From: Microscillaceae bacterium
GTDB lineage: Bacteria; Bacteroidota; Bacteroidia; Cytophagales; Microscillaceae
Length of the DNA: 64,000 bases
Reading direction: 5' to 3'
NCBI GenBank assembly: GCA_011390205.1
Contig: JAABSX010000012.1
Location: 1-64,000 of the forward strand
This document shows, piece by piece, positions 53,974 through 63,759 of this stretch. The notes below the pieces were generated by a model. That model ran no database searches. It was given only the letters and a program-made list of their open reading frames with translations, and was not told the DNA's origin. Every line of letters begins with the position of its first letter. Position 1 is the first letter of the stretch. The position numbers and the translations under genes were made by a program.

Positions 53974-56900
53974 ATGGAAGCAAATAAACATTCTCTCACG
54001 ATTTTTCAAGAACTACAACAGTACAAAAAAAAGTACTACACCAATCAATTACTCAAAGGAGTTTTGGTATCCGTAGGTATTTTATTGGGTGCTTTCATTT
54101 TGCTTAACACCTTCGAGTATCTTGGCAGATTCAACTCTACGGTGCGTACTGTGCTGTTTTTCAGTTTTTTATTGGTGAGTGCCTTGGTGCTTGTCTTCTG
54201 GATTTTGCGCCCTATCAACAAGCTAATAGGTTTACAAAATCAAATCAGCAATGAAGATGCAGCCCGACAAATAGGGAAATATTTTCCAGAGATAGACGAC
54301 AAACTTCTTAATACCCTACAGCTACACCAAAGAAGTGATGCCCAAAACGCACTTGTGAAAGCAAGCATTGCCCAAAAAACTAAAGAACTGACGCTTGTTA
54401 AATTTACCGATGCTGTGCATTTTGATGAGAATAAAAAATACCTCAAGTATGTATTGCTGCCTCTAGTGCTTTTATTGCTTGTGTTTATCTCTTCCCCTAG
54501 CTTATTTTCGGAGTTATTTACCAAAAGCTCTGCCCGCATCATTAATTTTAACAAAGATTTTGTAGAGCCAGCTCCTTTTCAGTTTTTCTTAGAAAACAAA
54601 AATCTCAAGGCATTCAAAAACGAAGATTATACCATCAGCCTAGATTTAAAAGGGCGTGCCATCCCTAGCGAGGTCTTTATTATCTCAGGAGGGCGAAAAT
54701 ACAAAATGACCTCAGGCGAAGAAGTGGGGAAATTCACCTATAAATTTCCTAAACTACAAAAACCTGTCGGTTTTTATTTTGATGCAGCAGGTTTTAGCTC
54801 TTCTTCACACCAAGTAGAAATCATTGAGCGCCCTAGCTTGCTTGCTTTTAATGCCTTCGTGCAGTATCCCGCCTACCTCGGCAAAGCCAATGAAAGATGG
54901 GACAATATAGGCAACCTTGTAGTGCCAGAAGGCACACAAATACAATGGCAATTCAAAGCAAAAAAATCTGATAAACTGCAGCTTATCTTCAATGAAGGAA
55001 AAGATACCATCAATGCACGAAAAAGTGATGCACAAACCTTTGATTATAAAAGACAAGCACGCCGCCCAGAAGGCTACCAAGTGCGCCTACAGAACCAGTA
55101 CAGCAGCAATAAGGAGGAAATTAACTATTACATCAATGTAATCCCTGACCAGTTTCCGAAGATTACAATGCAAGAATACCAAGACACACTGACCTATAAT
55201 TTTCTGAGCATAGGGGGCAGTGTCTCGGATGATTACGGAATCTCTCAGCTCAAAATGTTTTACCGAATCACCCGTGAGGGCAAGCCTGGACAGCTCCAGA
55301 GCATCGCCATTCCTGTAAATACTGAACAGTCTATCCAGAATTTTTATTACCAACTTCCTATGGAGCAAATGAACCTAAAGCCTGGAGATAGGCTAGAGTA
55401 TTTTGCACAAGTCTGGGACAATGACGGTGTAAACGGAGCGAAAAGTGCCAAAACAGGGACACTCTTGTTCCAAATCCCTGATAAATCTGAACTCAAAGAA
55501 GAACTCAACAAAACCGTGGCACAGACTGAAAGCCAAATAGATAAGGCTATCAAAAAGGCAGAAAAACTACAAGAGGACATCAAAAGCTTAGAAGATAAGC
55601 TCAGAAATAAAAATAAGCTCGAATACCAAGACAAAAAACTTGCAGAGGAGATTATCAAAAAAAGACAGGAACTTGCCGAAGAAATCAAAAAACTCCAAGA
55701 GCAAAACGAAAACATCAACCAAAAACAAGAGCAACTCTCAGAAAAAAGCCCTGAGCTCAAAGAAAAAATGGACAAACTCAAAGAGTTAATGAATGAACTC
55801 TTGGACGAAGAAACCAAAAAACTCTACGAAGAACTGCAAAAACTACTGGAGCAAAACCGTGAAAATGATGCTGTACTTGACAAACTTGAAGAAATCAAAA
55901 ACAAAGAAGGCAGCCTAGAAAAAGAACTAGAAAGAGCCTTAGAAATGTTTAAGCAGCTGCAGTTTGAGCAAAAACTAGAGCAAACCGTAGAAGACCTCAA
56001 AGAACTTAGCCAAGAACAAAAAGAACTTGCCGAACAGACTGAGCAAAACGAAAAAGGAAAAGACCTTCAAAAACAAGAGGAAATCAAAGAAAAACAACAA
56101 GACATCAAAGAGAAATTTGAAGAAATTAAAAAAGACCTAGAAAACCTCGAGAAAATGGACAAAGACCTCGAGAATCCTAACGGAATGGAAGAAAATAACG
56201 AAAACCTCGAAGATGAAAAACAAGAAATCTCTGAGGAAATGGAAAATAGTGAACAACAACTAGATAAAAAACAAAACAAAAAAGCAGGAGAATCTCAGAA
56301 AAAATCAGGCGAAAAAATGCAAAAAATGGCAGAACAACTTGACCAAATGCAGTCTGATATGGAAATGGAGAAAATGAGCGAAGACATGGAAGACCTTAGA
56401 GCCATCCTAGAGAATCTAGTCAAATTATCTTTTGACCAAGAAGAACTCATGAAAGAGTTTAGAACCCCCATCAATACCTCTGACCCCAGATTTATTCAGC
56501 TTGCACAGCAGCAGCTTAAACTCCGTGATGACTCCAAAATCATAGAAGACAGCCTCACAGCACTCGCCAAAAGAGTCTTTCAGATTCAATCTTTCGTAAC
56601 ACGTGAGTTAGAAGATATGAACCAATACATGGACGAAAGCTCAGGGCTTATCAAAGAAAGAAAGCTTGCCAATGCCACTTCTAAACAGCAATTTGCGATG
56701 ACTTCCATGAACAACCTCGCACTCATGCTCAGTGAAGTGCTAAATCAAATGCAAGAAGCCATGCAAAATGCCGCATCTATGCCACAAAAAGGAAAAGGAA
56801 AACCACAAAAGTCTCCAAGCCTCGGCAAAATGCAGCAACAGCTCAACCAGCAAATACAAGAACTACAAAAAAGTGGAAAGTCGGGCAGACAACTCTCAGA

Positions 56901-57330
56901 AGAACTTGCAAAACTAGCCGCCGAGCAAGAAAGACTCAGAAGAGCCCTCAAAGAATTAGAAAAAATGGCAGGACAAGATAATCCACAAGGAAAAGAACAA
57001 CTCAGTAAGCAAATCAAAGAGCTGATGAAAGAAATGGAGGAAAACGAAAAAGACCTCGTCAATAAAAGATTGGATAAAATCACCAAAGAAAGACAAAAAG
57101 ACATAGAAACCAGACTCCTCGAATCTGAAAAAGCACTCCGTGAAAGAGGTGAAGAAGAAGAAAGAAAGGCAGAACAAGCCAAGAAAAAACAAAAAACTGT
57201 TCCGCCTAGCTTGCAGCAATACTTTAAAAGCAAAGAAAAACAAATAGAATTACTCAAAACAGTACCCCCAGCACTTTCTCCTTATTACAAAAAGAAAGTA
57301 GATGAGTACTTTGAAAAGTTGGATAAATAA
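53974..57330 (+). CDS. DUF4175-family coiled-coil membrane protein
   Basis: 1,118 residues. Two N-terminal transmembrane helices (about 28-50 and 57-77) and a third at about 162-180 precede a beta-rich periplasmic portion (to about 500). From about 505 to 770 the chain is a very long Lys/Glu-rich coiled coil; a second coiled-coil stretch runs about 980-1070. The family is common in Bacteroidota and alpha-proteobacteria, with no proven role; the shape suggests a scaffold at the inner membrane. It heads a tight operon with the RsbW-like kinase (9 bases) and ybeY. Confidence 0.85.
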   Translation: MEANKHSLTIFQELQQYKKKYYTNQLLKGVLVSVGILLGAFILLNTFEYLGRFNSTVRTVLFFSFLLVSALVLVFWILRPINKLIGLQNQISNEDAARQIGKYFPEIDDKLLNTLQLHQRSDAQNALVKASIAQKTKELTLVKFTDAVHFDENKKYLKYVLLPLVLLLLVFISSPSLFSELFTKSSARIINFNKDFVEPAPFQFFLENKNLKAFKNEDYTISLDLKGRAIPSEVFIISGGRKYKMTSGEEVGKFTYKFPKLQKPVGFYFDAAGFSSSSHQVEIIERPSLLAFNAFVQYPAYLGKANERWDNIGNLVVPEGTQIQWQFKAKKSDKLQLIFNEGKDTINARKSDAQTFDYKRQARRPEGYQVRLQNQYSSNKEEINYYINVIPDQFPKITMQEYQDTLTYNFLSIGGSVSDDYGISQLKMFYRITREGKPGQLQSIAIPVNTEQSIQNFYYQLPMEQMNLKPGDRLEYFAQVWDNDGVNGAKSAKTGTLLFQIPDKSELKEELNKTVAQTESQIDKAIKKAEKLQEDIKSLEDKLRNKNKLEYQDKKLAEEIIKKRQELAEEIKKLQEQNENINQKQEQLSEKSPELKEKMDKLKELMNELLDEETKKLYEELQKLLEQNRENDAVLDKLEEIKNKEGSLEKELERALEMFKQLQFEQKLEQTVEDLKELSQEQKELAEQTEQNEKGKDLQKQEEIKEKQQDIKEKFEEIKKDLENLEKMDKDLENPNGMEENNENLEDEKQEISEEMENSEQQLDKKQNKKAGESQKKSGEKMQKMAEQLDQMQSDMEMEKMSEDMEDLRAILENLVKLSFDQEELMKEFRTPINTSDPRFIQLAQQQLKLRDDSKIIEDSLTALAKRVFQIQSFVTRELEDMNQYMDESSGLIKERKLANATSKQQFAMTSMNNLALMLSEVLNQMQEAMQNAASMPQKGKGKPQKSPSLGKMQQQLNQQIQELQKSGKSGRQLSEELAKLAAEQERLRRALKELEKMAGQDNPQGKEQLSKQIKELMKEMEENEKDLVNKRLDKITKERQKDIETRLLESEKALRERGEEEERKAEQAKKKQKTVPPSLQQYFKSKEKQIELLKTVPPALSPYYKKKVDEYFEKLDK

Positions 57331-57339
57331 AAAAGGCAC

Positions 57340-57741
57340 ATGAAATCTCTCAAAATTCAAATCCCATCTCTGATGGAAAACATTCGGATTATAGAAAGCT
57401 TCATAGACAATGCTAAAGACAAGCATGAAATCAATGAAGACATCTATGGCAACATCATGATTGCCGTCACGGAGTCCGTCAATAATGCCATCAAACACGG
57501 CAACCAAGAAAACGAAAAGAAAAACGTGAACCTCACCATGGAAATGGATGATACACTTATCAGATTTCGGGTAGAAGATGAAGGAAAAGGCTTTGACCCC
57601 AAGACCCTTGCTGACCCTACCGCACCCGAAAACCTAGACAAGCCAGGGGGAAGGGGCATCTTCTTGATGAAACACCTCTCAGATGAGGTGAAGTTTGCCG
57701 AAAATGGGCGAATCGTAGAACTTATCTTTTATGTAGCATAG
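57340..57741 (+). CDS. RsbW-like anti-sigma-type ATP-binding kinase
   Basis: 133-residue GHKL ATPase. The N-box is TESVNNAIKHGNQ, G1 is DEGKGFDP and G2 is GGRGIFLMKHL; this is the serine-kinase/anti-sigma layout of RsbW and SpoIIAB. Partner-switch systems pair this with a STAS protein and a PP2C phosphatase; two STAS-like genes and a SpoIIE-type phosphatase lie elsewhere in the window. It is co-transcribed with DUF4175 and ybeY, an unusual setting. No HisKA domain is present, so it is not a two-component kinase. Confidence 0.88.
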   Translation: MKSLKIQIPSLMENIRIIESFIDNAKDKHEINEDIYGNIMIAVTESVNNAIKHGNQENEKKNVNLTMEMDDTLIRFRVEDEGKGFDPKTLADPTAPENLDKPGGRGIFLMKHLSDEVKFAENGRIVELIFYVA

Positions 57742-57742
57742 C

Positions 57743-58183
57743 ATGGGAGAGATTTATTTTTTCTACGAAAACTTGGATGAAATATTCAAAGAACCCGAGC
57801 CCGTCAAACAATGGATAGAAAGCGTAATTCAGGCAGAAAAAAGCCACCTGATTGCGCTTAATTTTATATTTTGTGATGATGAGTTTTTGTTGCAAATGAA
57901 CCAAGAGTATCTTCAGCACGATACCTACACAGACATTATTACCTTTGACCAATCAGAAAACGGACTCGAGATAGAAGGTGATGTCTTCATCAGTGTAGAG
58001 CGTGTAAAAGAAAACGCCCTACAGCTCAATGAAGATTTTTCTGAAGAGCTCAAGCGGGTCATCATTCACGGAGTGCTGCACCTGCTAGGCTATAGTGATA
58101 AGACCAGCACCGAAAAAGCTGAAATGAGGGCAAAAGAAGATGCTTATATACAAGGCTTGCCTTACTTCGTTTCGGAGTCTTAA
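57743..58183 (+). CDS. ybeY: Endoribonuclease YbeY
   Basis: 146 residues, the metal-dependent rRNA maturation and quality-control nuclease. The motif HGVLHLLGYSDK gives His109 and His113; the third metal position is Asp119 instead of the usual His, a substitution seen in many Bacteroidota. DTYTDIITFD, the family strand, is intact. It starts 1 base after the kinase stop, so translation is likely coupled. Confidence 0.93.
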   Translation: MGEIYFFYENLDEIFKEPEPVKQWIESVIQAEKSHLIALNFIFCDDEFLLQMNQEYLQHDTYTDIITFDQSENGLEIEGDVFISVERVKENALQLNEDFSEELKRVIIHGVLHLLGYSDKTSTEKAEMRAKEDAYIQGLPYFVSES

Positions 58184-58184
58184 A

Positions 58185-59174
58185 TTACATCTTCCTAGAA
58201 AAACCCATATACTTGCGCACACGCTCAAGCACTTCCATAGCCACGAAGCGAGCTTTCGCCTCTCCTTTTTCTAGGCGTTTGTTAAGCTCACCAAGATTAC
58301 TCATATAAAAATCAAATGCTTTGCGTGGCTCGGCATATTGGTCCAGGATAAGTCCAAGCAGTTCTTTCTTGGCATGTCCGTAGCCATAGTTTCCGCCCTC
58401 GTAGTTTTTACGCATCTGTGCCGTATCTTCTGGGCTCGCAAGGAGTGCATACAGTCTGAACACATTACAAGTATCAGGGTTTTTGGGTTCTTCAAGTGCC
58501 GTACTGTCTGTTATGATGCTCATAACCTGTTTCTTAAGTTCTTTCTCTGGCAAAAAAGTATCAATGATATTGCCATAAGATTTACTCATCTTCTGTCCGT
58601 CTGTGCCAGGGATTGTTTTTACATCTTCATTGATTTTAGCCTCAGGCAGCACAAATATCTCTGCATCATAATGTGTATTGATTCGCTGGGCTATGTCACG
58701 GGTAATCTCCAGATGCTGCTCTTGGTCTTTGCCCACAGGCACAAAATGAGCATCATAAAGCAGAATATCAGCCGCCATTAGGATAGGGTAATTTAGCAAG
58801 CCTGCATTGATGCTATCCTCCCCGAGTTTTTCAGATTTATCTTTAAAAGAATGGGCTAATTTAAGGCGGCTATAAGGCATAAAACAAGACAAATACCAAG
58901 TAAGCTCTGTTACCTCGGGGATGTGTGATTGTCTGTAAAATGTATTCGCCTCCGTATCAAAGCCACAAGCAAGCCACGCCGCAGCCACTGCCATTGTATT
59001 GGATTGTCTTTGTTTGGCATCTCTGATGCTAGTGAGGGAGTGAAAATCAGCAATAAAAAAGAAAGAATCATTTTTGGGATTCTCTGACAAAGCAATAGCG
59101 GGCTGAATTGCCCCAAGTAGATTTCCTAAGTGAGGGCGACCAGAGCTTTGTATTCCTGTAAGTATTCGTGCCAT
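58185..59174 (-). CDS. trpS: Tryptophanyl-tRNA synthetase
   Basis: 329 residues, class I aminoacyl-tRNA synthetase. The HIGH-like motif is HLGN at 15-18 (SGRPHLGNLLGAI); KMSKSYGN lies near 200. The Trp-specific blocks GKDQEQHLEITRDIAQRIN are present. Convergent with ybeY, 1 base apart; divergent from sucD. Confidence 0.96.
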   Translation of the reverse strand: MARILTGIQSSGRPHLGNLLGAIQPAIALSENPKNDSFFFIADFHSLTSIRDAKQRQSNTMAVAAAWLACGFDTEANTFYRQSHIPEVTELTWYLSCFMPYSRLKLAHSFKDKSEKLGEDSINAGLLNYPILMAADILLYDAHFVPVGKDQEQHLEITRDIAQRINTHYDAEIFVLPEAKINEDVKTIPGTDGQKMSKSYGNIIDTFLPEKELKKQVMSIITDSTALEEPKNPDTCNVFRLYALLASPEDTAQMRKNYEGGNYGYGHAKKELLGLILDQYAEPRKAFDFYMSNLGELNKRLEKGEAKARFVAMEVLERVRKYMGFSRKM

Positions 59175-59403
59175 ATCTTGAATTTTTTTTCAAAAGTAAT
59201 AAAAAACCTGATAACTCAAGCTCTGCCAGTCATATTAGCAACAGCCTGAAGGATTTTAAAAGGTTAATTTTCAGTTAGAAAGCGTTTTTTCTTGCTTCTC
59301 TATCAGTACTTTCAAAGCAATTGTTTAATTTAGGGTCAAAATTTGGTTTTCAAACCATAAAGAATAATTTTTGTAAAAATCATCACTTAAAATTTTTGAA
59401 TAC

Positions 59404-60276
59404 ATGAGTGTTTTAGTTGATAATAATTCCCGAATCATCGTCCAGGGTTTTACTGGCTCTGAAGGAAGTTTTCATGCCAGCCAGATGATAGAATATGGTA
59501 CAAACGTAGTCGGAGGGGTCACCCCAGGCAAAGGCGGTCAAAGCCACCTAGACAAGCCTGTATTTAATACCGTAAAAGAAGCAGTAGAGCAAGCAAAAGC
59601 GAATGTATCGGCTATTTTTGTGCCGCCTCCATTTGCTGCTGATGCCATCATGGAAGCTGCTGATGCTGGTATTGAGCTGATTATCTGTATCACGGAGGGC
59701 ATCCCTACCAAAGATATGATCTCTGTCAAAGAATATTTAAAAGGAAAAAATACCCGACTCATAGGGCCTAACTGCCCTGGAGTAATCTCCCCAGGTAAGG
59801 CAAAAGTAGGGATAATGCCCGCATTTATCCATAATCCTGGCAAAATAGGCATCGTATCTCGCTCAGGTACACTTACTTATGAAGCCGTAGATCAAATCAC
59901 TAAAGCAGGCTTAGGTCAATCTACTTGTATCGGAATCGGAGGAGACCCCATCATAGGCACTTCTACCAAAGAAGCTGTAGAACTACTGATGAATGACCCC
60001 GAAACAGAAGGAATCATCATGATAGGTGAGATAGGTGGAGGCATGGAAGCAGAAGCCGCCCGCTGGATTAAAGCCCACGGCACGAAGCCTGTAGTAGGCT
60101 TTATCGCAGGACAAACTGCCCCCAAAGGACGTAGAATGGGGCATGCAGGAGCTATAGTAGGTGGAGATGATGACACGGCTGCCGCCAAAATGGCGATTAT
60201 GGAAGAGTGTGGAATACACGTGGTAGAATCACCTGCTGATATAGGTGCTACAATGGTAGAAGCTTTAAAAAAATAA
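59404..60276 (+). CDS. sucD: Succinyl-CoA synthetase alpha subunit
   Basis: 290 residues; with SucC it makes succinate plus ATP or GTP in the TCA cycle. The N-terminal CoA-binding Rossmann domain has [11 protein letters not shown] and [10 protein letters not shown]; the phosphohistidine is His247 in [12 protein letters not shown]. The beta subunit sucC is not adjacent, unlike in proteobacteria. Full length. Confidence 0.96.
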   Translation: MSVLVDNNSRIIVQGFTGSEGSFHASQMIEYGTNVVGGVTPGKGGQSHLDKPVFNTVKEAVEQAKANVSAIFVPPPFAADAIMEAADAGIELIICITEGIPTKDMISVKEYLKGKNTRLIGPNCPGVISPGKAKVGIMPAFIHNPGKIGIVSRSGTLTYEAVDQITKAGLGQSTCIGIGGDPIIGTSTKEAVELLMNDPETEGIIMIGEIGGGMEAEAARWIKAHGTKPVVGFIAGQTAPKGRRMGHAGAIVGGDDDTAAAKMAIMEECGIHVVESPADIGATMVEALKK

Positions 60277-60283
60277 CGCAACA

Positions 60284-60676
60284 GTGCATATATTAACCGT
60301 TTTGTATCTTTTATTCCACAAAATTAACTTGTCGAGCCCAAGATGCAAAACGGTTTTTTTGTGTATTATCTTCTTGATTCTATTGAGCCTAAACCCTCAG
60401 GCCACTAGCCATGCTCAAGAAGAAAACACACCCGATTATAAAATCTCCCCAAAAGCACAGCTGACGCTTGACTCTAACTATTTAGAAAAAAGGGAAAGAG
60501 AGCTTACCATTAAGCAAGGAGAAAACCAAGTAATCAAAAAACAACTCTACGAAAGTGTACGAAAACAACGACGACTAAGGGCTATGTTGGTCTATACTGC
60601 CATCACTTTGTCTGTATTGTTGCTTGGGGGTGTCATTTTCTTAAACTACTGGCAAGGACGAAGAAAAACTAAATAA
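60284..60676 (+). CDS. Exported protein with a C-terminal membrane helix, unknown
   Basis: Up to 130 residues from GTG at 60284; a TTG at about 60329 would give a cleaner signal peptide (start before VFLCIIFLILLSL) ending near TSHAQ. A charged helical middle (LEKRERELTIKQGENQVIKKQLYESVRKQRR) precedes one transmembrane helix (TAITLSVLLLGGVIFL) near the C-terminus. No family recognised. It starts 7 bases after sucD and overlaps the murF stop by eight bases. Confidence 0.6.
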   Translation: MHILTVLYLLFHKINLSSPRCKTVFLCIIFLILLSLNPQATSHAQEENTPDYKISPKAQLTLDSNYLEKRERELTIKQGENQVIKKQLYESVRKQRRLRAMLVYTAITLSVLLLGGVIFLNYWQGRRKTK

Positions 60677-61958
60677 AGTCTAAAACACTTTCTAATTTTA
60701 CGCCTCTTGAACCCTTGATAAGAAAGTAACTGTGCGCTGATTGTCGGTCTTGTAGCCAATTATGCAGTGAAAACTTATCTGAAAAATAGTATGCTTTAGG
60801 ATTGCTAGGCAAGGCCGCACGAATCAATTCTCCAAAAAATACCACTGTTTCAAAATTATAACCCGCAATGACTTCTCCTAACTCTCTATGCTCTGCTTCA
60901 CTTCTCTCACCAAGCTCATACATATCCCCAAGTATCAGTATTTTGGGAGATTGCTCTAGCTTTCCAAAGTTATGAACAGCAAGCTGCATAGAGCTCGGGT
61001 TGGCATTGTAGGCATCCAAAAGTACCGTATTGCTTCGTTTTTTGATGACCTGAGAGCGGTTGTTGCGTGGAGCATAGGCTGCTACGGCATTGTTTGCCAG
61101 TGCTGGAGGCACTCCAAAATACTGCCCGATACAAAGTGCAGTGGCGATATTGCTAAAATTATAAGACCCAAAAAGCTGCGTATCTATTATCTCTTCATTC
61201 GCTGTCTGAAAACGCACGAAAAACCCACCCTCTAAAAGTGCTGCCTCAAAAAAATCTCCTGTCTGTGGATACGTAATCGGAGCATCAAATCTGGATGCCA
61301 TCCTTGAAAGATGTGCTTCTAGGGTATTGACGAATACTTTTCCTTCATTTTTTAATAAGTAATAAAAAAGCTCACTATTGGCACGGGCTACCCCCTCTAT
61401 GCTTCCGAAGCCTTCAAGGTGGTCTTTGCCTATATTGGTGATGATGCCATAGTTGGGCTCGGCGATTTGGCAGAGTTCAGCTATTTCTCCCTCGTGGTTT
61501 GCACCTAACTCTATTACAGCAATCTCTGTCTCAGGGCTTATTTGTAACAGACTAAGCGGCACACCGATATGGTTGTTAAGATTGCCAGGGGTAGCAAAGG
61601 TGTTGTATTTTTGAGACAATACATCTCTGGTCAGTTCTTTGGTAGTCGTTTTGCCATTAGAGCCGCCAATGCCTATGATGGGCAGCCCTAGCTTGCGGCG
61701 GTGATGCTGGGCAAGGGCTTGCAAGGTTTTTAAGACATCTTCTACCAAAAAAAACGTACCTTCGGGCAGAGCCGTATCAGGGATTTCGTCTATTACTACA
61801 TATTTAGCCCCTTTTTCTAGGGCAGAGGCTGCGTATAGATTTCCGTTAAAATTTTCTCCTTTGAGGGCAAAAAACAAAGCATTGGGTGTAATCCTACGGC
61901 TATCCGTAGATACCTCTGAGGCCGACAAATAGGCTTGGTAGAGTAGGTCTAGGTTCAT
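60669..61958 (-). CDS. murF: UDP-MurNAc-tripeptide-D-Ala-D-Ala ligase MurF
   Basis: 429 residues from ATG at 61958, preferred over an in-frame TTG at 61994 that overlaps a -7 box. The last cytoplasmic step of murein precursor synthesis: adds D-Ala-D-Ala. The N-terminal domain has VSTDSRRITPNALFFAL; the ATP motif is GSNGKTTT; the central DAYNANPSSM and the C-terminal ILGDMYELG blocks match MurF. It is not in a dcw cluster, as neighbours are unrelated. Confidence 0.95.
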   Translation of the reverse strand: MNLDLLYQAYLSASEVSTDSRRITPNALFFALKGENFNGNLYAASALEKGAKYVVIDEIPDTALPEGTFFLVEDVLKTLQALAQHHRRKLGLPIIGIGGSNGKTTTKELTRDVLSQKYNTFATPGNLNNHIGVPLSLLQISPETEIAVIELGANHEGEIAELCQIAEPNYGIITNIGKDHLEGFGSIEGVARANSELFYYLLKNEGKVFVNTLEAHLSRMASRFDAPITYPQTGDFFEAALLEGGFFVRFQTANEEIIDTQLFGSYNFSNIATALCIGQYFGVPPALANNAVAAYAPRNNRSQVIKKRSNTVLLDAYNANPSSMQLAVHNFGKLEQSPKILILGDMYELGERSEAEHRELGEVIAGYNFETVVFFGELIRAALPSNPKAYYFSDKFSLHNWLQDRQSAHSYFLIKGSRGVKLESVLDFI

Positions 61959-61991
61959 AAATGTGTATTGTGTAGATAAAAACTTGCTTTG

Positions 61992-61999
61992 CAAAATTA
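61992..61999 (-). promoter_or_regulatory. -7 element of murF
   Basis: TAATTTTG on the minus strand, 33 bases before the preferred murF start. No clear -33 TTG. Confidence 0.4.
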
Positions 62000-62138
62000 A
62001 TTTTTTTTGAGAGATTTAAGATGTTTTGACAAAAATCTGTGTGTTTACTAGGTAGATTTGAAGCAGTAAAGGTTATCTAAGTAGAGAAAAACAACTATTT
62101 GGCTTCATTGTGGGGCATTTTATAAAGGATTGACAGAT

Positions 62139-63449
62139 TTGAAAAATATCATTCGTTTTGAATACGGTGCGCCTGTGGAGCTTCCTTTACAGGCCGCAGA
62201 GCTAGATGAGCTGAAAGAATACTTACAAAGCATGTGGCGAAATCGCCGTTTTTTGCAAGATTTTGAAGTGCCTGATGCTGAAAATCCTCCTTTTTTTCAT
62301 TGGGAGGGGGCAGCATTCTTTCCTAGAAATTATGTGGGTTTTATTAAATTTAAGGATTGGATTATAGAGATTTATCCCAAAATATTCTCTGCCCAGCCAC
62401 TCGCACCTACTAAAATGCTGCATCATTTGCTTTATTATTTGAGCTATGCAGCCCCTCAGCACTATGCTTGGCAAAGCCAAGAAGGGACACAAGACAAGAC
62501 TCCATGTGCTTGGGGTTTTTATCAAAAAATGATATTGGCACAAATAAAAACGTACCTCACAAGGCATCTTTACCAATCGTATGAAAAACAAACCGATTTA
62601 CTGCCTTATCTGCGGGGCAAAATAGCATTTGAGTCTTATTTTAAGGATGTGTTGTCGAGTGCCAAGTGGCATCAAACGCCCTCTACATTTGAAAAAATCC
62701 AAATCAATAATCCACTCAACCAACTGCTCAAATATGTGCTCAGGCAGTGGCAAAGTGAGGATACATCATTTCAAGGCATTATTTTGGATTTACTTTCTTT
62801 TTTGAGCGAGGTAGAGGAGGTATATTTTACATTCCGAGAGGCTCAAGGCATTTCCCTGCCTGCAGCTGCAAGAGAAGCCCATCAAATATTAGATTTTTGT
62901 CTTTATTTTTTAGAAAATCAGGCAGCAAGTCTGGGCAAGCAGTCTTTCCAAAATTTTGTGTGGCTACTGCCCATGGAGCGGATTTATGAGCAGTTTGTGG
63001 TGGGTTTTATCAAGGAGCACTTCCCTGAGGCACTGCTCGTTTTGCAAAAATCTACTTATTTGGCCACTACTAAAAAGGATGAAAAACCTGTATTCAGGAT
63101 ACAGCCCGATATATATCTGCCACAGCAGCATAAAATCATAGATACCAAATACAAGCTCAGAAACGGCACACAGCACCAAGCAAACGGGGGCATAAGCTCG
63201 GGAGATATGTATCAGATTTTGAGCTATGCCCTAGGCAGGCAGTGCCAAGATATGTTGCTTTTATATCCAGCACGGCACGGAGCCGAAGCTACAGAAGTGC
63301 AAGATTTTGAGGTGAAAGAAGGGGTTTTGGCACACAAGCCCATCTCTGTCAGGGCTTTGGATATGAGGATAAGCACAGAGGCAGTGCAAGACTGGCGGTC
63401 TGAGCTAGACAAATTGCTCATCTCACAATTTCGGGAGTTTGTTTTTTAA
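62139..63449 (+). CDS. McrC-type 5-methylcytosine restriction subunit, no McrB nearby
   Basis: 436 residues from a TTG at 62139, chosen because an AAAGGA ribosome-binding-like sequence at 62124-62129 is well spaced from it; another TTG lies three codons upstream. The N-terminal McrBC domain is followed by a PD-(D/E)xK nuclease: Pro-Asp near residue 323 (IQPDIYL), Asp-Thr-Lys 11 residues on (IIDTKYK), and the Gln of SGDMYQILSYA. All core residues are intact, so cleavage should be possible. In McrBC, McrC is driven by the AAA+ GTPase McrB; no such gene exists in the flanks. It converges on the small gene at 63446, sharing a TTAA. Confidence 0.85.
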   Translation: MKNIIRFEYGAPVELPLQAAELDELKEYLQSMWRNRRFLQDFEVPDAENPPFFHWEGAAFFPRNYVGFIKFKDWIIEIYPKIFSAQPLAPTKMLHHLLYYLSYAAPQHYAWQSQEGTQDKTPCAWGFYQKMILAQIKTYLTRHLYQSYEKQTDLLPYLRGKIAFESYFKDVLSSAKWHQTPSTFEKIQINNPLNQLLKYVLRQWQSEDTSFQGIILDLLSFLSEVEEVYFTFREAQGISLPAAAREAHQILDFCLYFLENQAASLGKQSFQNFVWLLPMERIYEQFVVGFIKEHFPEALLVLQKSTYLATTKKDEKPVFRIQPDIYLPQQHKIIDTKYKLRNGTQHQANGGISSGDMYQILSYALGRQCQDMLLLYPARHGAEATEVQDFEVKEGVLAHKPISVRALDMRISTEAVQDWRSELDKLLISQFREFVF

Positions 63450-63718
63450 AAATTACCTGTGGCTTCACGCCATTGCATGATTAGCTCAAATGTATTGCCT
63501 GAGCGAATATAATCCATATAACCCGAGACACCTTCTGTGCCTATGAGTGTTTGTAGGGCTTTTCTTTCGGTGGGGCTGGGCTGTATGGGAAGGTATCGGA
63601 TGAGCTCTTCTACTTCATAAAGCTGCACTATTTTTTGTGGGTCAGTCAGCCCGTATCGCTCACAGAATAAATTTACTAATTTTTCTTCGTTTTGCATATT
63701 TTGAAAATTAACTGACAA
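63446..63718 (-). CDS. Hypothetical protein
   Basis: 90 residues, soluble and helical with no motif. Its stop overlaps that of the McrC gene (TTAA). An internal start at Met8 is possible. It is separated by 41 bases from the SpoIIE-like gene upstream, so the two may be co-transcribed. Confidence 0.55.
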   Translation of the reverse strand: MSVNFQNMQNEEKLVNLFCERYGLTDPQKIVQLYEVEELIRYLPIQPSPTERKALQTLIGTEGVSGYMDYIRSGNTFELIMQWREATGNF

Positions 63719-63759
63719 GATAACCCACAGAACTGCAAAGATGTTTTACGGAATGGCCG

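Noticed and set aside
55500-57260. Repeat-like A-rich composition that could suggest a direct-repeat array
   Set aside because: Explained by the Lys/Glu coiled coil of the DUF4175 protein; no regular unit or spacer.
58065-58120. Apparent loss of the third metal ligand in YbeY
   Set aside because: Asp in place of His is common among Bacteroidota YbeY proteins, so it is not a sign of inactivation.
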